Below are positions 9,605 to 21,413 of a stretch of 64,000 nucleotides of DNA, piece after piece. How positions within the stretch are numbered: position 1 is the stretch's first letter; every line of letters starts with the position of its first letter. The DNA lies in contig JAUIMM010000135.1 in the NCBI GenBank assembly GCA_031769625.1, positions 7,057,501-7,121,500 on the forward strand, in the 5' to 3' direction. This DNA comes from Taudactylus pleione (Eukaryota > Chordata > Amphibia > Anura > Myobatrachidae). A model generated the notes under the pieces. The model ran no database searches, was not told the origin of the DNA, and saw only the letters and a program-made list of their open reading frames with translations. The translations under genes were made by a program, and so were the position numbers.

Positions 9605-11242
9605 TCAGGTGCATAGATATTTGGACATTGACAGAATTTTCATATTTTGGCCTCTATTCACCACCACAATGGCTTTGAAATGAAACAAACAAGATGTGCT
9701 TTAACTGCAGACTTTCAGATTTAATGTGAGGGTAATTACATCCAAATCAGGTGAACAGTGTAGGAATTACAACGGTTTCTATATGTGCCTCCCACTTTTT
9801 CAGGAGCCAAAAGTAATGGGACTATCAACTCAAAAGCTATTTCATGGACAGGTGTGGGCTATTCCCTTGTTATTTCATTATCAATTAAGCAGGTAAAAGG
9901 TCTGGAGTTGATTCTAGGTGTAACATTTGCATTTGGAATCAGTTGCTGTCGACTCTCAATATGAGATCCAAAGACCTGTCACTATCAGTGAAGAAAGCCA
10001 TCATTAGGCTGAAAATCAAAACAAACCCATCAGAGAGATAGCAAAAACATTAGGTGTGGCCAAATCAACTGTTTGGAACATTCTTAAAAAGAAAGAACGC
10101 ACCGGAGAGCTCAGCAACACCAAAAGACCCGGAAGACCACGGAAAACAACTGTGGTAGATGACAGAAGAATTATTTCCCTGGTGAAGAAAAACCCCTTCA
10201 CAACAGTTGGCCAAATTAAGAACACTCTCCAGGAGGTAGCTGTATATGTGTCAAAGTCAAAAATCAAGAGAAGACTTCACAAGAGTGAATATTGAGGGTT
10301 CACCACAAGATGTAAACCATTGATGAGCCACAAAACCAGGAAGACCAGATTAGAGTTTGCCAAACAACATCTAAAAAAGTTCTGGAACAATATCCTATGG
10401 ATAGATGAGAGAAAGATCAACTTGTACCAGAGTGATGTGAAGAGAAGAGTATGGAGAAGGAAAGGAACTGCTCATGATCCAAAACATACCACCTCATCTG
10501 TGAAGCATGGTGGTGGTAGTGTCATGGCGTGGGCATGTATGGCTGCCAATGGAACTGGTTCCCTTGTATTTATTGATGATGTGACTGCTGACAAAAGCAG
10601 TAGAATGAATTCTGAAGTGTTTTGGGCAATATTATATGCTCATATTCAGTCAAATGCTTCAGAACTCATTGGACGGCGCTTCACAGTGCAGATAGACAAT
10701 GACCCGAAGCACACAGCAAAAGCAACCAAAGAGTTTTTTAAGGCTAAAAAGTGGAATGTTATGCAATGGCCAAGTCAATCCCCTAACCTGAATCCGATTG
10801 AGCATGCATTTCACTTGATGAAGACAAAACTGAAGGGAAAATGCCCCAAGAACAAGCAGCAACTGAAGACATTTGCAGTAGAGGCCTGGCAGAGCATCAC
10901 CAAGGATGAAACCCAGTGTCTGGTGATGTCTATGCGTTCCAGACTTCAGGCTGTAATTGCCTGCAAAGGATTTGCAACAAAGTTTTAAAAAGTGAAAGGT
11001 AGATTTAGCATTGTTTAGTTTGTCCCATTACTTTTGGCCCCTTAAAAAGTGGGAGGCACATATAGAAACCGTTGTAATTCCTACACCGTTCACATGATTT
11101 GGATGTAATAACCCTCAAATTAAATCTGAAAGTCTGCAGTTAAAGAACATCTTGTTTGTTTCATTTCAAAGCCATTGTGGTGGTGAATAGAGGCCAAAAT
11201 ATGAAAATTCTGTCTATGTCCCAATATTTATGCACCTGACTG
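9602..11242 (+). mobile_element. Tc1/mariner-type transposon
   Basis: A 1641-bp element with inverted ends CAGTCAGGTGCATAGATATT and its complement ending TGCACCTGACTG. Terminal similarity extends about 150 bp, through 'cctctattcaccaccacaatgg' and 'tgaaagtctgcagttaaa'. It is inserted in a TA run (TA at 9600-9601; the right flank reads TGTA). It encodes one Tc1-type transposase, broken by a frameshift and a stop, so the copy is dead. Confidence 0.92.
9961..10988 (+). pseudogene. Tc1-type transposase pseudogene
   Basis: The start is probably ATG at 9961 (MRSKDLSLSVKKAI). A frameshift near 10015-10030 moves the reading into the frame of 10035-10988. The N-terminal paired-like helix-turn-helix is visible as IAKTLGVAKSTVWNILKK, then the GRP(R/K) AT-hook-like GRPRKTT. 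A TGA at 10293-10295 stands where relatives have Arg in a 'K-Y-R-G-F' stretch. The DDE domain follows: ILWIDERK (first Asp), QIDNDPKHTA (second Asp) and PNLNPIEH (Glu, 34 residues after the second Asp). The C-terminus GFATKF is normal. About 340 residues in total, as expected for Tc1. Confidence 0.9.
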
Positions 11243-11818
11243 TGTATATATATATATATATCTATATATATATATAAAGGCAAATGTTAGGTCACACTCA
11301 AAACTTGTGTAAGAGTGCACGGATCACGGGATTTGTAGCAATAAGCCCAATATAGGGCAAAAATCCAGCACACCTTTTGTAAAGAGTAACAGCTGTTGGA
11401 GCCATCCGGGTTCAGAGTGTGTCTCCCCGGGCCCTATGGAGGCTGTACATTACCAAGATGTGCTGAGTATTACCTTATATTATACTGCTTTATGGCTTGC
11501 TACTATACCCTGATGGTGATTTTTTAAATATTAAATATTTTTTCATGTTACTCTTTACAAAAGGTGTGCTGGATTTTTGCACTATATTGGGCTTATTGCT
11601 ACAAATCCCGTGATCCGTGCACTCTTACACAAGTTTTGAGTGTGACCTAACATTTGCCTTTATCATTCTATATGCATTGATTATGTATATAGGTTGCACC
11701 ACGCTTACAAATCTAATTTTTAAGTTTTGAATTATCATTGCTCAAGTTTGGACTATTTGACTGTGAGGGTTTTACCCCGTTTTCCATCTCAGAATTGTGA
11801 GATTACGTCCATTTCACT

Positions 11819-12571
11819 ATGGAACAAGACATGGGAGAGATTATGGGGACTAAGAGATTTCTGGACAAAGATATATTTAAAATCTTGTTTACAAACACCT
11901 CAAAATTAGCCTTTGATGTGGATTCCCCAGCTGAAACCTTCTCAGATTTAAGTAAATTACGTAAAAGGTTGGTGGAATTAGAACTTCATGGTTTGACCTT
12001 ATCACAATACAATAAGGAGGGACTTATACCAAGAGGATTTAGGATTCGCAACCAGCCCACTTTGGGATGTAACAATAAATATTTCTGCAGGCAATGGTGC
12101 ATGATTTTAAACCAATGTAGCCTAGACCTCATGGTATTGGTAGAGCAACAGGTTAATTGTGATATAGATTGTGTGAAAAAGGATATAGCAATATGTGAGG
12201 CTGCTGGTATGGAAGTGCTAAAAGGAGATAATGGAGTGGATTGGCTGGCCAAATTGGAGGACACAATTAATAAATTTAAAGCTGACTTACTATTTTTCAA
12301 AAAAACTAAATATAAAAAAGTCAAGGAAGACTATAAAGATTTGAAAGTTTACCCTTGGCTTGTGAGCCAGGTCACTAGACGTCCTTGGCGAAATGTCGGT
12401 GGGGGTCGTAGAAGAGCGAAAATGCAATTTACTGACATAGACACCTCGCAAAGTGATTCAGATAACCCAGGGGCTAGGAGTCATTTTTTAGGGGAAAGAA
12501 TGTACACAAGGGGCACCTCAAAAGAACGGGTGGAAGGAAGTGCAGGAGGGGTGGGTACAAACACAAAATAA
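11819..12571 (+). pseudogene. Penelope-like N-terminal domain
   Basis: 250 codons from ATG 11819 (MEQDMGEIMGTKRFLDKD) to a TAA at 12569. It contains Lys/Glu-rich helical segments (KLRKRLVELELHG, KKTKYKKVKEDYKD) and a basic stretch RRPWRNVGGGRRRAK. The reverse-transcriptase frame opens immediately downstream in another frame across a run of seven G (12573-12579). It is therefore probably the N-terminal part of one ORF separated by a frameshift, although two ORFs cannot be excluded. Confidence 0.6.
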
Positions 12572-12615
12572 CGGGGGGGAGGATACAAGGGACCCAAGAG
12601 GTAACTGTATTTAAT

Positions 12616-14881
12616 TTGTCTGATCATGTACTTTCTGAACAGGAGACATCTGTGCTTTCTAGAGGCCTATCTTTTGTTCAGACCTTTAGACAACACAGTT
12701 TCGACTATGAGAAGGAATTATTCTGTTTTCATAGGACATTAAGAATTAAGGACTATTTTGCTAGAAAGGGAGATCAGGAGTTTACCAAAAGTCCCTTTAA
12801 AGTTACTAGTTCCTTCAATCCCCCCTCACCCAATGCCTCTATTGAGACCTTTATGAGACTTGTTAAGTCTGATACCTTACCCGCTGTACAAAAAGCTAAA
12901 ATTTATCATTCCAACCTTTCTAAATCTGAGAGCTTAGCCATTAAACAACTACGTGAGAATTCCTCAATCGTCATTCGCCCCGCCGATAAGGGTGGGGGAA
13001 TTGTGGTTATGAACCAGGAGGATTATGTTAAAGAGGTCATGCGCCAATTGGCGGACATTGATTGCTATAAACGTCTCACTTTTGATCCTACAGATAAGTT
13101 CAAAAGAGAGATAGATTCAATAATCCAAATGGGTCATATTAATGGCTGGATTGATGATCATACTGTTGGTTTTTTGAAACAAGACTTTCCCAGAATACCA
13201 CTACTATACATTCTACCAAAAGTGCACAAGTCACTTATACAACCTCCTGGTAGACCCATAATTAGTTCCCGTGGATCACTTTGCCAGAGCTTGTCGCAGT
13301 ATGTAGATTACTACTTACAGCCTATTGTTCAGAGTATACCCAATTTAATGAAGGATACCTCTGACTTTCTTTGTAAGGTGTCCTCCATTGGCCAGCTACC
13401 ACAAGATTGTTTATTGGTGACATTAGACGTCACCAGTCTATATACGAACATAGGACATACCGAGGGAATGCAGGCTGTTAGGGAGGTTCTGACCTCCAGT
13501 CCACAGTATATGGGTCCTTCTATTGAGTTTCTGCTGTTATTGATGGAAGTTATTTTACATAAAAATTATTTTTTGTTTAATAACGCTTTTTATTTACTGT
13601 TGAAAGGAATGGCAATGGGGTCTAATATGGCCCTGGCGTACGCCTACTTGTTTATGTATTGTTTTGAAAAATGACACATTTTGGCTAACCCACATTTTTC
13701 ACGTTTTATTTTGTTTTACGTGAGATTTATTGATGATCTTTTCATGCTGTGGACTGGGGGTAAGAATGCTCTCAGGGAGTTTATGGAGGGCTTAAACCAG
13801 TTACCTGGATCTATTAGATTCACCTACGCTTTCAGTACTGAACAAATTGACTACCTAGATGTTTGTGTTATGGTTTCGAATGGGCATATCTCAACAAAAA
13901 TCTTTAGGAAGCCTACCGACAAGAATATGTTATTGGAGGCCTCCAGCTTCCATCCAGCACCGCTCAAGAAAGGTTTACCATACTCTCAACTACTCAGAGT
14001 AGTACGTATAACTTCCGATGAACGTGACTTGCTGGATGCCCTGGAAAATATGGGCGACAAATTTATTGAAAGAGGTTATCCACCGAGAGAAGTCAAAAAA
14101 GCTATTGAAAGATGCAAACTATTAAAAAGAGAGGATCTGTTAAAACCGTCCCTTAGGGAAGAAGACAAAGATTTGAGATTCATTTTTTCCAGCACATTTT
14201 CGATCACCTCAGGGGTAATCAAAAAAGCCATATTGCGCCACTGGCACATTATTCAAACGGATCCAGTCTTGAAGGACATTTGCAAAAATAAACCGTTGTT
14301 CTGTTATAAAAGGAGTAATAACCTGAAAGAGAGATTCTCATGCTCCGATGTTGCCTCTACGGGAGATACAGCCAATAACTGGCTAAGATTGCAGAAAGGC
14401 TCCTTCAGATGTACCAGTTGTGTGAATTGTAGCAATATGAAAACTGGTAATACGTTTGTCCATCCCATGAAAGGAACAATAAATCCTCTTAAACATCGTA
14501 TGAGCTGTGATACGAAATATGTCACCTATGTAATTATATGCCCTTGTCAAAAAATCTATGTGGGCAAAACAATTCATATGTTGAAAGAAAGAACAGCAAT
14601 ACACAGATCCTCGATCAGGAAAGCCTATGTGAAATTGGAATCGGCCACTCCACCAGTGGCGAGACACTTTGTCAAAGAGGGACATTCACTAAAGGACTTC
14701 TTTGTTATGCCCATTGACCATGTCCCCATTATGCAGGGGTGGTAATAGAGATAAATTGCTCTTGAAACAAGAATGCAGATGGATCTACAAGCTTGGAACC
14801 ATGGTTCCCCATGGACTAAACGAAGAATTTATATTTGCACCTTATCTAGGCCAACAATCAGTACTTGATATGTGTTTATGA
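12616..14881 (+). pseudogene. Penelope-like reverse transcriptase with GIY-YIG endonuclease
   Basis: One frame runs from about 12573 to 14745 with a single TGA at 13672-13674. RT features include VIRPADKGGGIVVM, PLLYILPKVHKS with GRPIISS, LVTLDVTSLYTNI, KGMAMGSNMALAYA and FYVRFIDDLFMLW (catalytic Asp pair). The C-terminal linker carries CTSCVNCSNM. The endonuclease reads VTYVIICPCQKIYVGKT with downstream KERTAIHRSSI (GIY-YIG fold: Tyr, Tyr, Gly, Arg). A second frameshift in the GGGG run near 14736 moves the last 48 codons to the next frame, ending TGA at 14879. The copy is inactive but only lightly damaged. Confidence 0.88.
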
Positions 14882-15444
14882 GTATATAATACTGGTTCAG
14901 CCCATCCTTTATCCGCTATACTATATTTGCCTAATGCAGGTCCTCCTATATTTATGTGGAAATACATTATCCAGTATATCAGCGCTGTCTGCTATATGCC
15001 AAGTGTCTTTTGTTTGTTTTTATTTATCTCTATGTATGTGTATTATAGATGTCATTTACTTGGTCCATTAGTTCTAATAGATGTTTGTTTTGATAAACTT
15101 TGATGTATTATTGGACATTTATCTGTGTCCAAAGTCACATGTTTGTGCTTTGTTTACATTCTGTTTGGCTGTGTGAGGTTCGCGAGCGTCACTTCTGGCG
15201 ATCTATGAACCCTGATGCCTTCCCCGATGCCTGGCTAGTGCAGATTGGTTCCGTCTGACGTCAATTCCGGTGTGACGGACAGAGCTCGCTGACAGCATAT
15301 GGCATGGAGACGGCGGTGTTCCGTCGGTGGTGTGATGCTGGTGATGACGCTCCACAGGTGAGTTGTCTCACAATCAAGGTGGTGGGTATTTAACTGGCCA
15401 TGGGTTCAGTATTGTTTTGTGGTTCCCTGAGGACGGTAACCCAA
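14882..15444 (+). other. Penelope-like 3' non-coding region
   Basis: Non-coding between the endonuclease stop and the right pseudo-LTR. It holds GC-richer segments at 15180-15360 with 'gacgtcaattccgg', similar in kind to 17290-17345 in copy 2. Confidence 0.5.
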
Positions 15445-15645
15445 AACAGCTGTTGGAGCCATCCGGGTTCAGAGTGTGCCCTATGGAGGCTGTACATTAC
15501 CAAGATGTGCTGAGTATTACCTTATATTATACTGCTTTATGGCTTGTTACTATACCCTGATGGTGATTTTTTAAATATGAAATATTTTTTCATGTTACTC
15601 TTTACAAAAGGTGTGCTGGATTTTTGCCCTATATTGGGCTTATTG

Positions 15646-15679
15646 CTATATATATATATAAAAAATATAAAATGTATAC

Positions 15680-15741
<62 letters not shown>
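15646..15741. repeat. (TA)n microsatellite at the 3' border of Penelope-like copy 1
   Basis: Long imperfect TA array with small interruptions; it truncates the right pseudo-LTR. Confidence 0.9.
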
Positions 15742-15743
<2 letters not shown>

Positions 15744-16130
15744 TATAATGGTTTTTCCATAGCCACACCTCCAGTACCTCCACCCACAATTCCTGATCCT
15801 ATTGTTTAAGAAAAAAAAACCCAGAAAGAGGTATGACTGTAGTTACGGTATACAGTACTTAATATACCAACATGACCCATTCCAGTTGGGATTAAAAGCT
15901 CTATTCTTGGCTATCCCTCTAAATTTATGACTGCCATCACCTGTGTTAAGCAAGTTACAGTAATTGACAATAAAGATGTTTCACCACAGGTGATGGCAAT
16001 CTTAAATTAAAAGGGAAGTCCAGGATTAGAGCATTTTGTCCCTCCTGGCTCATGTTGGGAAACATACAGTACAGGTAGGTCTACCCCTATACCACATACT
16101 GTAATGTGACTGGGTACAAAAACAATGGCA
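15742..16130. other. Unannotated stretch inside the 14.7-kb insertion
   Basis: No gene. A short near-palindromic pair 'gccatcacctgtg'/'cacaggtgatggca' lies at 15932-15999. Confidence 0.4.
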
Positions 16131-16545
16131 TACAGGGCATGTAAAGTGAGGCTGATCTATTATAACTAGATACACAAATATGCATTTAGGGACGTTGCAG
16201 CAGCACATAGAGCCGAGTTAATGGGCTAGTATGAGACACAGCACTATAGAGGTATATACAACTCACAACATGCCTGTCTGAGCATGCACTGGGGCTGTGG
16301 GGGGCTATGGAGCGATCAGCGGTACAGGGTATGTGAAATGTGGCCTACTATATGGAACTTGATACACAAATATTTGTCTAGGGTCTGGGAAGTTGCAGCA
16401 GCACATAGAGCCGAGTTAATGGGCTAGTATGAAACACAGCACTATAGGGGTATATACGAGTCACAAGATGGCCACCGAGTGTGCACCGAGGCTGCAGAAG
16501 GCTATGGAGTGATCAGCTGTATACAGGGTACGTGAAATGTAACTA
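16131..16545. repeat. 192-bp tandem duplication
   Basis: Two diverged units start at 16131 and 16323, with a third partial unit at 16515. Each begins 'tacagggyatgt.aa.tg' and holds 'agttgcagcagcacatagag' and 'ccgagttaatgggctagtat'. Confidence 0.7.
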
Positions 16546-17359
16546 GCTATTTATGACCCGAGGGAGCAAACATGCATCATTGGTCATTTACTGCAGATAT
16601 ACAATAGACAATATGAACAATACTGTATATCGATGAATGATATTGTTATAGTTCATCAAAATTGTCTAGTGTGTAAGCCCTTTAAGACAGGTCACCAAAA
16701 CATACTGTACAGTACTGAAACAAAAATACAAGTTCAGAAAGAATTAGTGTGTAAGGAAAAGAGGTTAGAGATGGGTCTTTGAAGTACAGGAGGGAGTGTA
16801 CTGTACTTACTGCCTAGGGGAGGTCCAGTTGATCCAGCTTGGGCCTGCTGTTCCTGATGTGATGATGGTGGTGGTGTCTGGACTGTGTAAAAAAAACACT
16901 TTACCGTCAGATTATAGGCAGAAAGGAGCACTTGTATAATGTGGTATATAACACTAAAAAGTTAATAAAAACTATATGATAAATAAGAACTAAAATTATG
17001 TGTATAAAAGAAATATATGTAAAAAACACACAATCCTGATACACTTTAAAATCAAGAATCAAAATGTGCTGAATAACATAATAAATGTATTGCACAATGA
17101 ATTTTTAAAGCTCTTTTGAGAGTAGGTAAGGGAGCTCGGCAGCGGGGTTCCGGATGAGAGCTGATAAGTGGTGCTGTATGCACGATGTTGAAGAGACACA
17201 GGTGGGTACTAACTAAGCTATCCCTATGCTCACTTTATGACTTCTGGCACTGGTCACCTCTACCTTTCTCCTGAAGGGACCTGGTGTTTTTCCCTCGCTG
17301 ACGCTGTTCGTGTCGGAGTTGACGGCCGCGTCACTTCCGGTTTAGTGAATGCCGGTTAT
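16546..17359. other. Unannotated stretch, possibly 3' part of Penelope-like copy 2
   Basis: AT-rich to 17100. From 17110 to 17345 it is GC-richer with 'tcacttccggtttag', like the non-coding end of copy 1. No coding capacity is visible. Confidence 0.35.
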
Positions 17360-19620
17360 CCCAGTCTACAACACATTTCGTGTGCTAAGACACTTTGTCA
17401 AGGATGCTGCTTTTAGCTGGAGATCCCTTTTTTATTCAGGATTTGTTTAAAAACTTTATTAGTAAAAAGGGAAGTCCTTGGGCGGAACATGTATTAAAAA
17501 GGCAGTGAGCACATGTATTGTGCACCTAGTGTTCAGCATTGTTTAAAATGTCTATGTATTTAAAATAGTGTTTGAATAAGTGTTGAAGGCAATGTGTGAT
17601 AAAATATCAAAAAGGAGGAATAAAGGAAAAAAATATATTATAGAATAGAAAATTATGTCATATAAAAAATAATTTTATAAAAAATATCGATGTTAAGACC
17701 TTTTTGTCTTAAGGTATTCAGTGTATAGATCCATTTTGTCTCGACTCTTTATCAAATCTCCCCCTCTCCAATGAGGGCACATTTTTTGGTTGGCAACATA
17801 TTTTAATCCAATGGGGTTCTTTCAGTGAACTTGTGATACACTATGTGTGGCCAATCCCCTTTTAATGTTATAGATATGCTCGGCCATACGGGTTTTCATT
17901 TTCCTTTTGGTTTGGCCCATATATTGTGAGCTGCAGGGGCATTCCAATAAGTATATCACCCCTTCAGACTCGCAGGTGAGATGTTGTTTTATCACAAAGT
18001 CTTTATTGGTTTGGTTGGATTTGAATTAAAAAATGTTGGTTTTGTGATTTTCTTTTCCATTGTTGTACTTGACATGCAATTCAAACAGGTATGTAACCCT
18101 TTTGTGTCTCTGTTGGTGGTTTCTTTTTCTTCTATTGGAATGAAACTGTGTGTCAATTCTTGCATTAAAGTTTTGGCTCGTCTGTATATTATTTTTGGTT
18201 TTGTTGAGATAATTTTTTGTAGATCTTTGTCTAATAGTAAGATTTGCCAGTTTTTCTCAATGATCTTTTCTATTTCAGTGTGATTTGAGCTGAATTGTGT
18301 GATAAATGCTGTAGATAATTTCTCATTATTAGTGTTTTTCCCTGTATATTTCATCATGTCTTGTCCGTTGAGTTTTGTCACTTTCTCTATTTCTTTGTCC
18401 AATAATTGATCTCCATAGCCTTTTTGCTGGAATTTTTCTTTTATTTCCTGGCTTTGTTGTTTGAACATCTCATCTTTGGTGCAATTTATTTAGAGTCTCC
18501 TTAGTTGCCCAACAGGGATGTTATTTAACCATTTCTGTGGTAGTTGCTGCTGTAAGAAAGTTGTTCCCGTCCACCTCTTTTCCGTGGGTTTTTGTGATTA
18601 TTGTGTTCTCTTCTATGGAATTTCAAGATCTAGAAATATTACTTTTTCTTTACTTGTTGTGGTAAATTCAAGTCCCATGTTATTCCCATTCATATATACA
18701 ATGAAATCTTCTTGTGGTCCATGCCAAATAAAAAACACGTCGTCGATAAACCTGTGCCAGCAGATTAGGTTGTCTCGAAATTTGTTGTTATAACAAATGG
18801 CGTCATCCTCCCATTTTGTAAAGAACAAATTCGCATAACTGGGTGCGAAGGATGTACCCATTGTGATTCTCTTGGTCTGCAGGTAGAACTTTCCATCATA
18901 CCAAAAGTAATTATTGTTCAATATATATTCTATTTGTTCCATTATAAAGTTAATTTGTTTGTTTGGTATGTCTGTTTGTGTAGAGAGATAGTGTCTAGTG
19001 TGATTGCATCCTAATGTGTGTAAATTGCAGGTGTAGAGAGATTTGACGTCACTAGTGCAAAGTGTATAGGGATCTTTAAATTCAACAGTGTTCAGTATTT
19101 GCAAAATGTGTATTGTGTACTATAGATAACTGTTTTGTTTTTGAACTATTGACTGCAGAAAATGATCTATGTAACAGGATAAGTGTACGGTAAGGGATCC
19201 GATTCCAGATATGATTGGTCGACCCGGTGGCCTTTCTGTGTTCTTATGGATTTTTGTTAAATAATAGAAAGTAGGTATCTTTGGATATTTTATTGTGATG
19301 TACAGTATTCATTTTCTTTTTTGTTGATAATTGTTCCTGGAATCTTTTAGTGGGATCCGATGGTAATCTTTTGTATGTCTCTGTGTCTGATAGAAGGTTC
19401 TTGGCTTCTTCATTATACTGTGACAGATTTAGAATCACCAGTCGACCCCTTTTGTCAGCTGGTTTGATTACCAGTGATTTATCCTCCTTTAATTCTTTAA
19501 GGGCTTTTTTCCCTCAAGCTGTAAGGTTGTATTTTTGTTTCTTTTTTTCTCTGAGGTTCATTAATTCTTCTTCCATAAGTCTTTGGGACATTTCTACTTG
19601 GATCTGCGGTTAAGCAGATA
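17360..19620 (-). mobile_element. Penelope-like retroelement, copy 2 (different family)
   Basis: Minus-strand RT and GIY-YIG remnants, in the expected order from 19620 down to about 17850, with 'ttgacaaagtgtcttagcac' on the - strand at the 3' end. No intact flanking repeats were found. The sequence differs clearly from copy 1 (Asn/Lys-rich protein, AT-rich DNA), so it is a separate lineage. Confidence 0.75.
17850..19438 (-). pseudogene. Penelope-like RT and endonuclease remnants, copy 2
   Basis: Pieces on the - strand: 19244-19438 (SQYNEEAKNLLSDTETYKRL, the thumb-proximal 'D-Y' region), 18613-19104 (RT palm: CTSDVKSLYTC, then TMGTSFAPSYANLFF and RFIDDVFFIWHG with the catalytic Asp pair, ending FLDLEIP), and 17992-18468 (linker with CLNCMSSTT). 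At about 17850-17970 a GIY-YIG core reads GVIYLLECPCSSQYMGQT with KTRMAEH. Frames are separated by stops and shifts around 18470-18610 and 19105-19240. Confidence 0.8.
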
Positions 19621-19739
19621 ATTTTAGTTGCTATGGAGACACTGCATTCATTCCTCTCTGTGTGCTGATCTCATGTGTTCAGAAATTGCTCTCTGTCTCT
19701 GTACAACATAAGCTGCACACTAACTGATTATCTTGTCTG

Positions 19740-20990
19740 TGTGCACAGGTTAGGTGCAGGAGTCTGTCATTAGGGAGGCTTACAGGGCATGCTCGGATTG
19801 AGCCCTGTATCTGCAAAATTGCAGCCAGTCCTTCATTCCATACCAGTGATAGTGTTCCTCAAGCTTCTGGTTGTGTCAGTCTCCTGTAATACAGTTGAGT
19901 TCCTGAGTCCAGTTTGCCATTTGTTCCATCCAGGCGGCACAGTCCACATTGCACCTGCTGTGTGCTGCTTGTGTCATCTACAGAGCATGCTGTGCATCTC
20001 TGCCACTGCTGTTTGTGTCATCCCAGCGGTATTGAGTGCACACACATCATGGGCCACATGCCAGTATCCGGCGGTTTGTGTCAACCCAGCGACATTAGCC
20101 ACATCTCAGTACGAAACACAGCATACCATCGCCAGTGTCAACCCAGCGACATTGGATGCACCTCTGTATCAAATGTGCGCAGCCCCATGTACCAACACCA
20201 GTGTCAACCCAACGACATTGGCCATACCTCAGCATCCAAGTGCACAATCCAGCGTACCAATGCCAGTGTCAACCCGGCAACATTGGTCACATCCCAGCAT
20301 CATAGTATGCAACTTAACCAGACACTTTCCAGCCCTCAAGGCTGCCACACAGCCCATAGGCTGTATCTCATCATCTGGCCACAGGCAGCAGCAAGCCAAG
20401 GCATATCAGCCCTCAAGGCTATCACACAGCCCAAAGGCTGCATCTCATCCTCGGCCCACAGGCCGCAGCAAGCCAAGGCATATCAGCCCTCAAGGCTGCC
20501 ACATAGCCCAAAGGCTGCATCTCATCCTCGGCCCACAGGCCGTAATGAGCCAAGTCATACTAGCCCTCAAGGCTGCTTCACAACTCAAAGGCTGCATCTC
20601 ATCCTCGGCTCACAGGCCATAACTAGCCATGGCAAACTAGACCTCCAGGCTACCACACATCCCAAAGGCTGCATCTCATACCTGCCTCACAGGCTGGAAC
20701 TAGCCAACCCTCAAGGCAATATCACAGCCCAAAGGCTGCATCTAGTCTATGGCCACTTCCTCTATCCTGCCTGACTAACCTTCAGCTCCTAGCAGTTTCT
20801 ATGTGAGGTCCTTTGATTTGTGCAGGATAAAACTTAGAGTTTGGTTTGAGACCTGTGTGTCGGTTTGTTTCTTCAGTATATGTGGGTTTCTTTATTAAAT
20901 CTTTGTTGAATAATTTCTTTATGCCATAGTACCATCAGTTTCCCTCAAAACAATATGGAAACAAATAAACCCCTACTGTACAATTCTTGA
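19740..20990. repeat. Two adjoining tandem arrays (57-66 bp and 77 bp units)
   Basis: The first array has units starting 'gtgtcaaccca.cgacatt' at about 20078, 20135, 20201 and 20266. The second has units starting 'agccctcaaggct' at 20331, 20408, 20485, 20562 and about 20639, i.e. 77 bp, each holding 'cccaaaggctgcatctcatc'. The whole block, including the AT-rich tail with 'tttattaaatc', may be a solo LTR of another retrotransposon, but no matching partner exists here. Long open frames across it are repeat artefacts. Confidence 0.65.
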
Positions 20991-21159
20991 CCGGACCCTC
21001 CATAACACCAAAAACAAACACGTCAACTGACAGAGTCTACAGTTCATACAGAACTGTAGTGCACGCATGAGAAATGAAAAGTACAGTAACATAGTACAAT
21101 TAAAAACTGTAAACTCTCACACTTTTTAAACTGGCCGATTGTAACAGAGTCCGAGAACA

Positions 21160-21345
21160 TGCAAACTTCCATGTTTTTACAGGCAAAAAACTCTCACGAT
21201 GTAAACTGTTGTCCCATTTTTAAGATAAATACCAGGTCTCAACCTGGGACACCCACTCTGCAAGGCTCTAAAGCAAACTTCATGCCCACACATGCCAGCC
21301 ATGTCAAAACCCACACCTGTTGTGTACAGCAAACAGTGCTTCAGC
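21160..21345 (-). mobile_element. tRNA-derived SINE-like copy 1 (degenerate)
   Basis: Aligns over about 150 bp with 22265-22400. On the - strand it holds 'gctggcatgtgtgggc' (A-box-like) and 'cccaggttgagacc' (B-box-like, mutated), with 'gccttgcagagtgg' between. Confidence 0.5.
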
Positions 21346-21413
21346 CTAGTGCTGATGCACTGTGTATCACACTTGACTGTCTCCACTGGGCATGCGCAGT
21401 ACTATGAGACTCT

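Larger units (their letters stand above)
11277..15649 (+). mobile_element. Penelope-like retroelement, copy 1
   Basis: A 214-bp direct repeat (11388-11601 and 15445-15649) flanks the coding part and is the pseudo-LTR. The left copy is preceded by an inverted partial copy: 11277-11390 is the inverse of 11548-11661. That arrangement is characteristic of Penelope-like elements. The coding region has an N-terminal domain, a reverse transcriptase and a GIY-YIG endonuclease. The right repeat runs into a (TA)n tract. Confidence 0.88.

Noticed and set aside
15544..15809. Tyr-Ile repeat peptides
   Set aside because: Translation of a (TA)n microsatellite; the same holds near 9484-9678 and 1395-1643.
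19789..20774. Two overlapping frames of about 280 codons on the + strand
   Set aside because: Both run through tandem arrays with units that keep two frames open. There are no domains, and the peptide composition follows the repeats.
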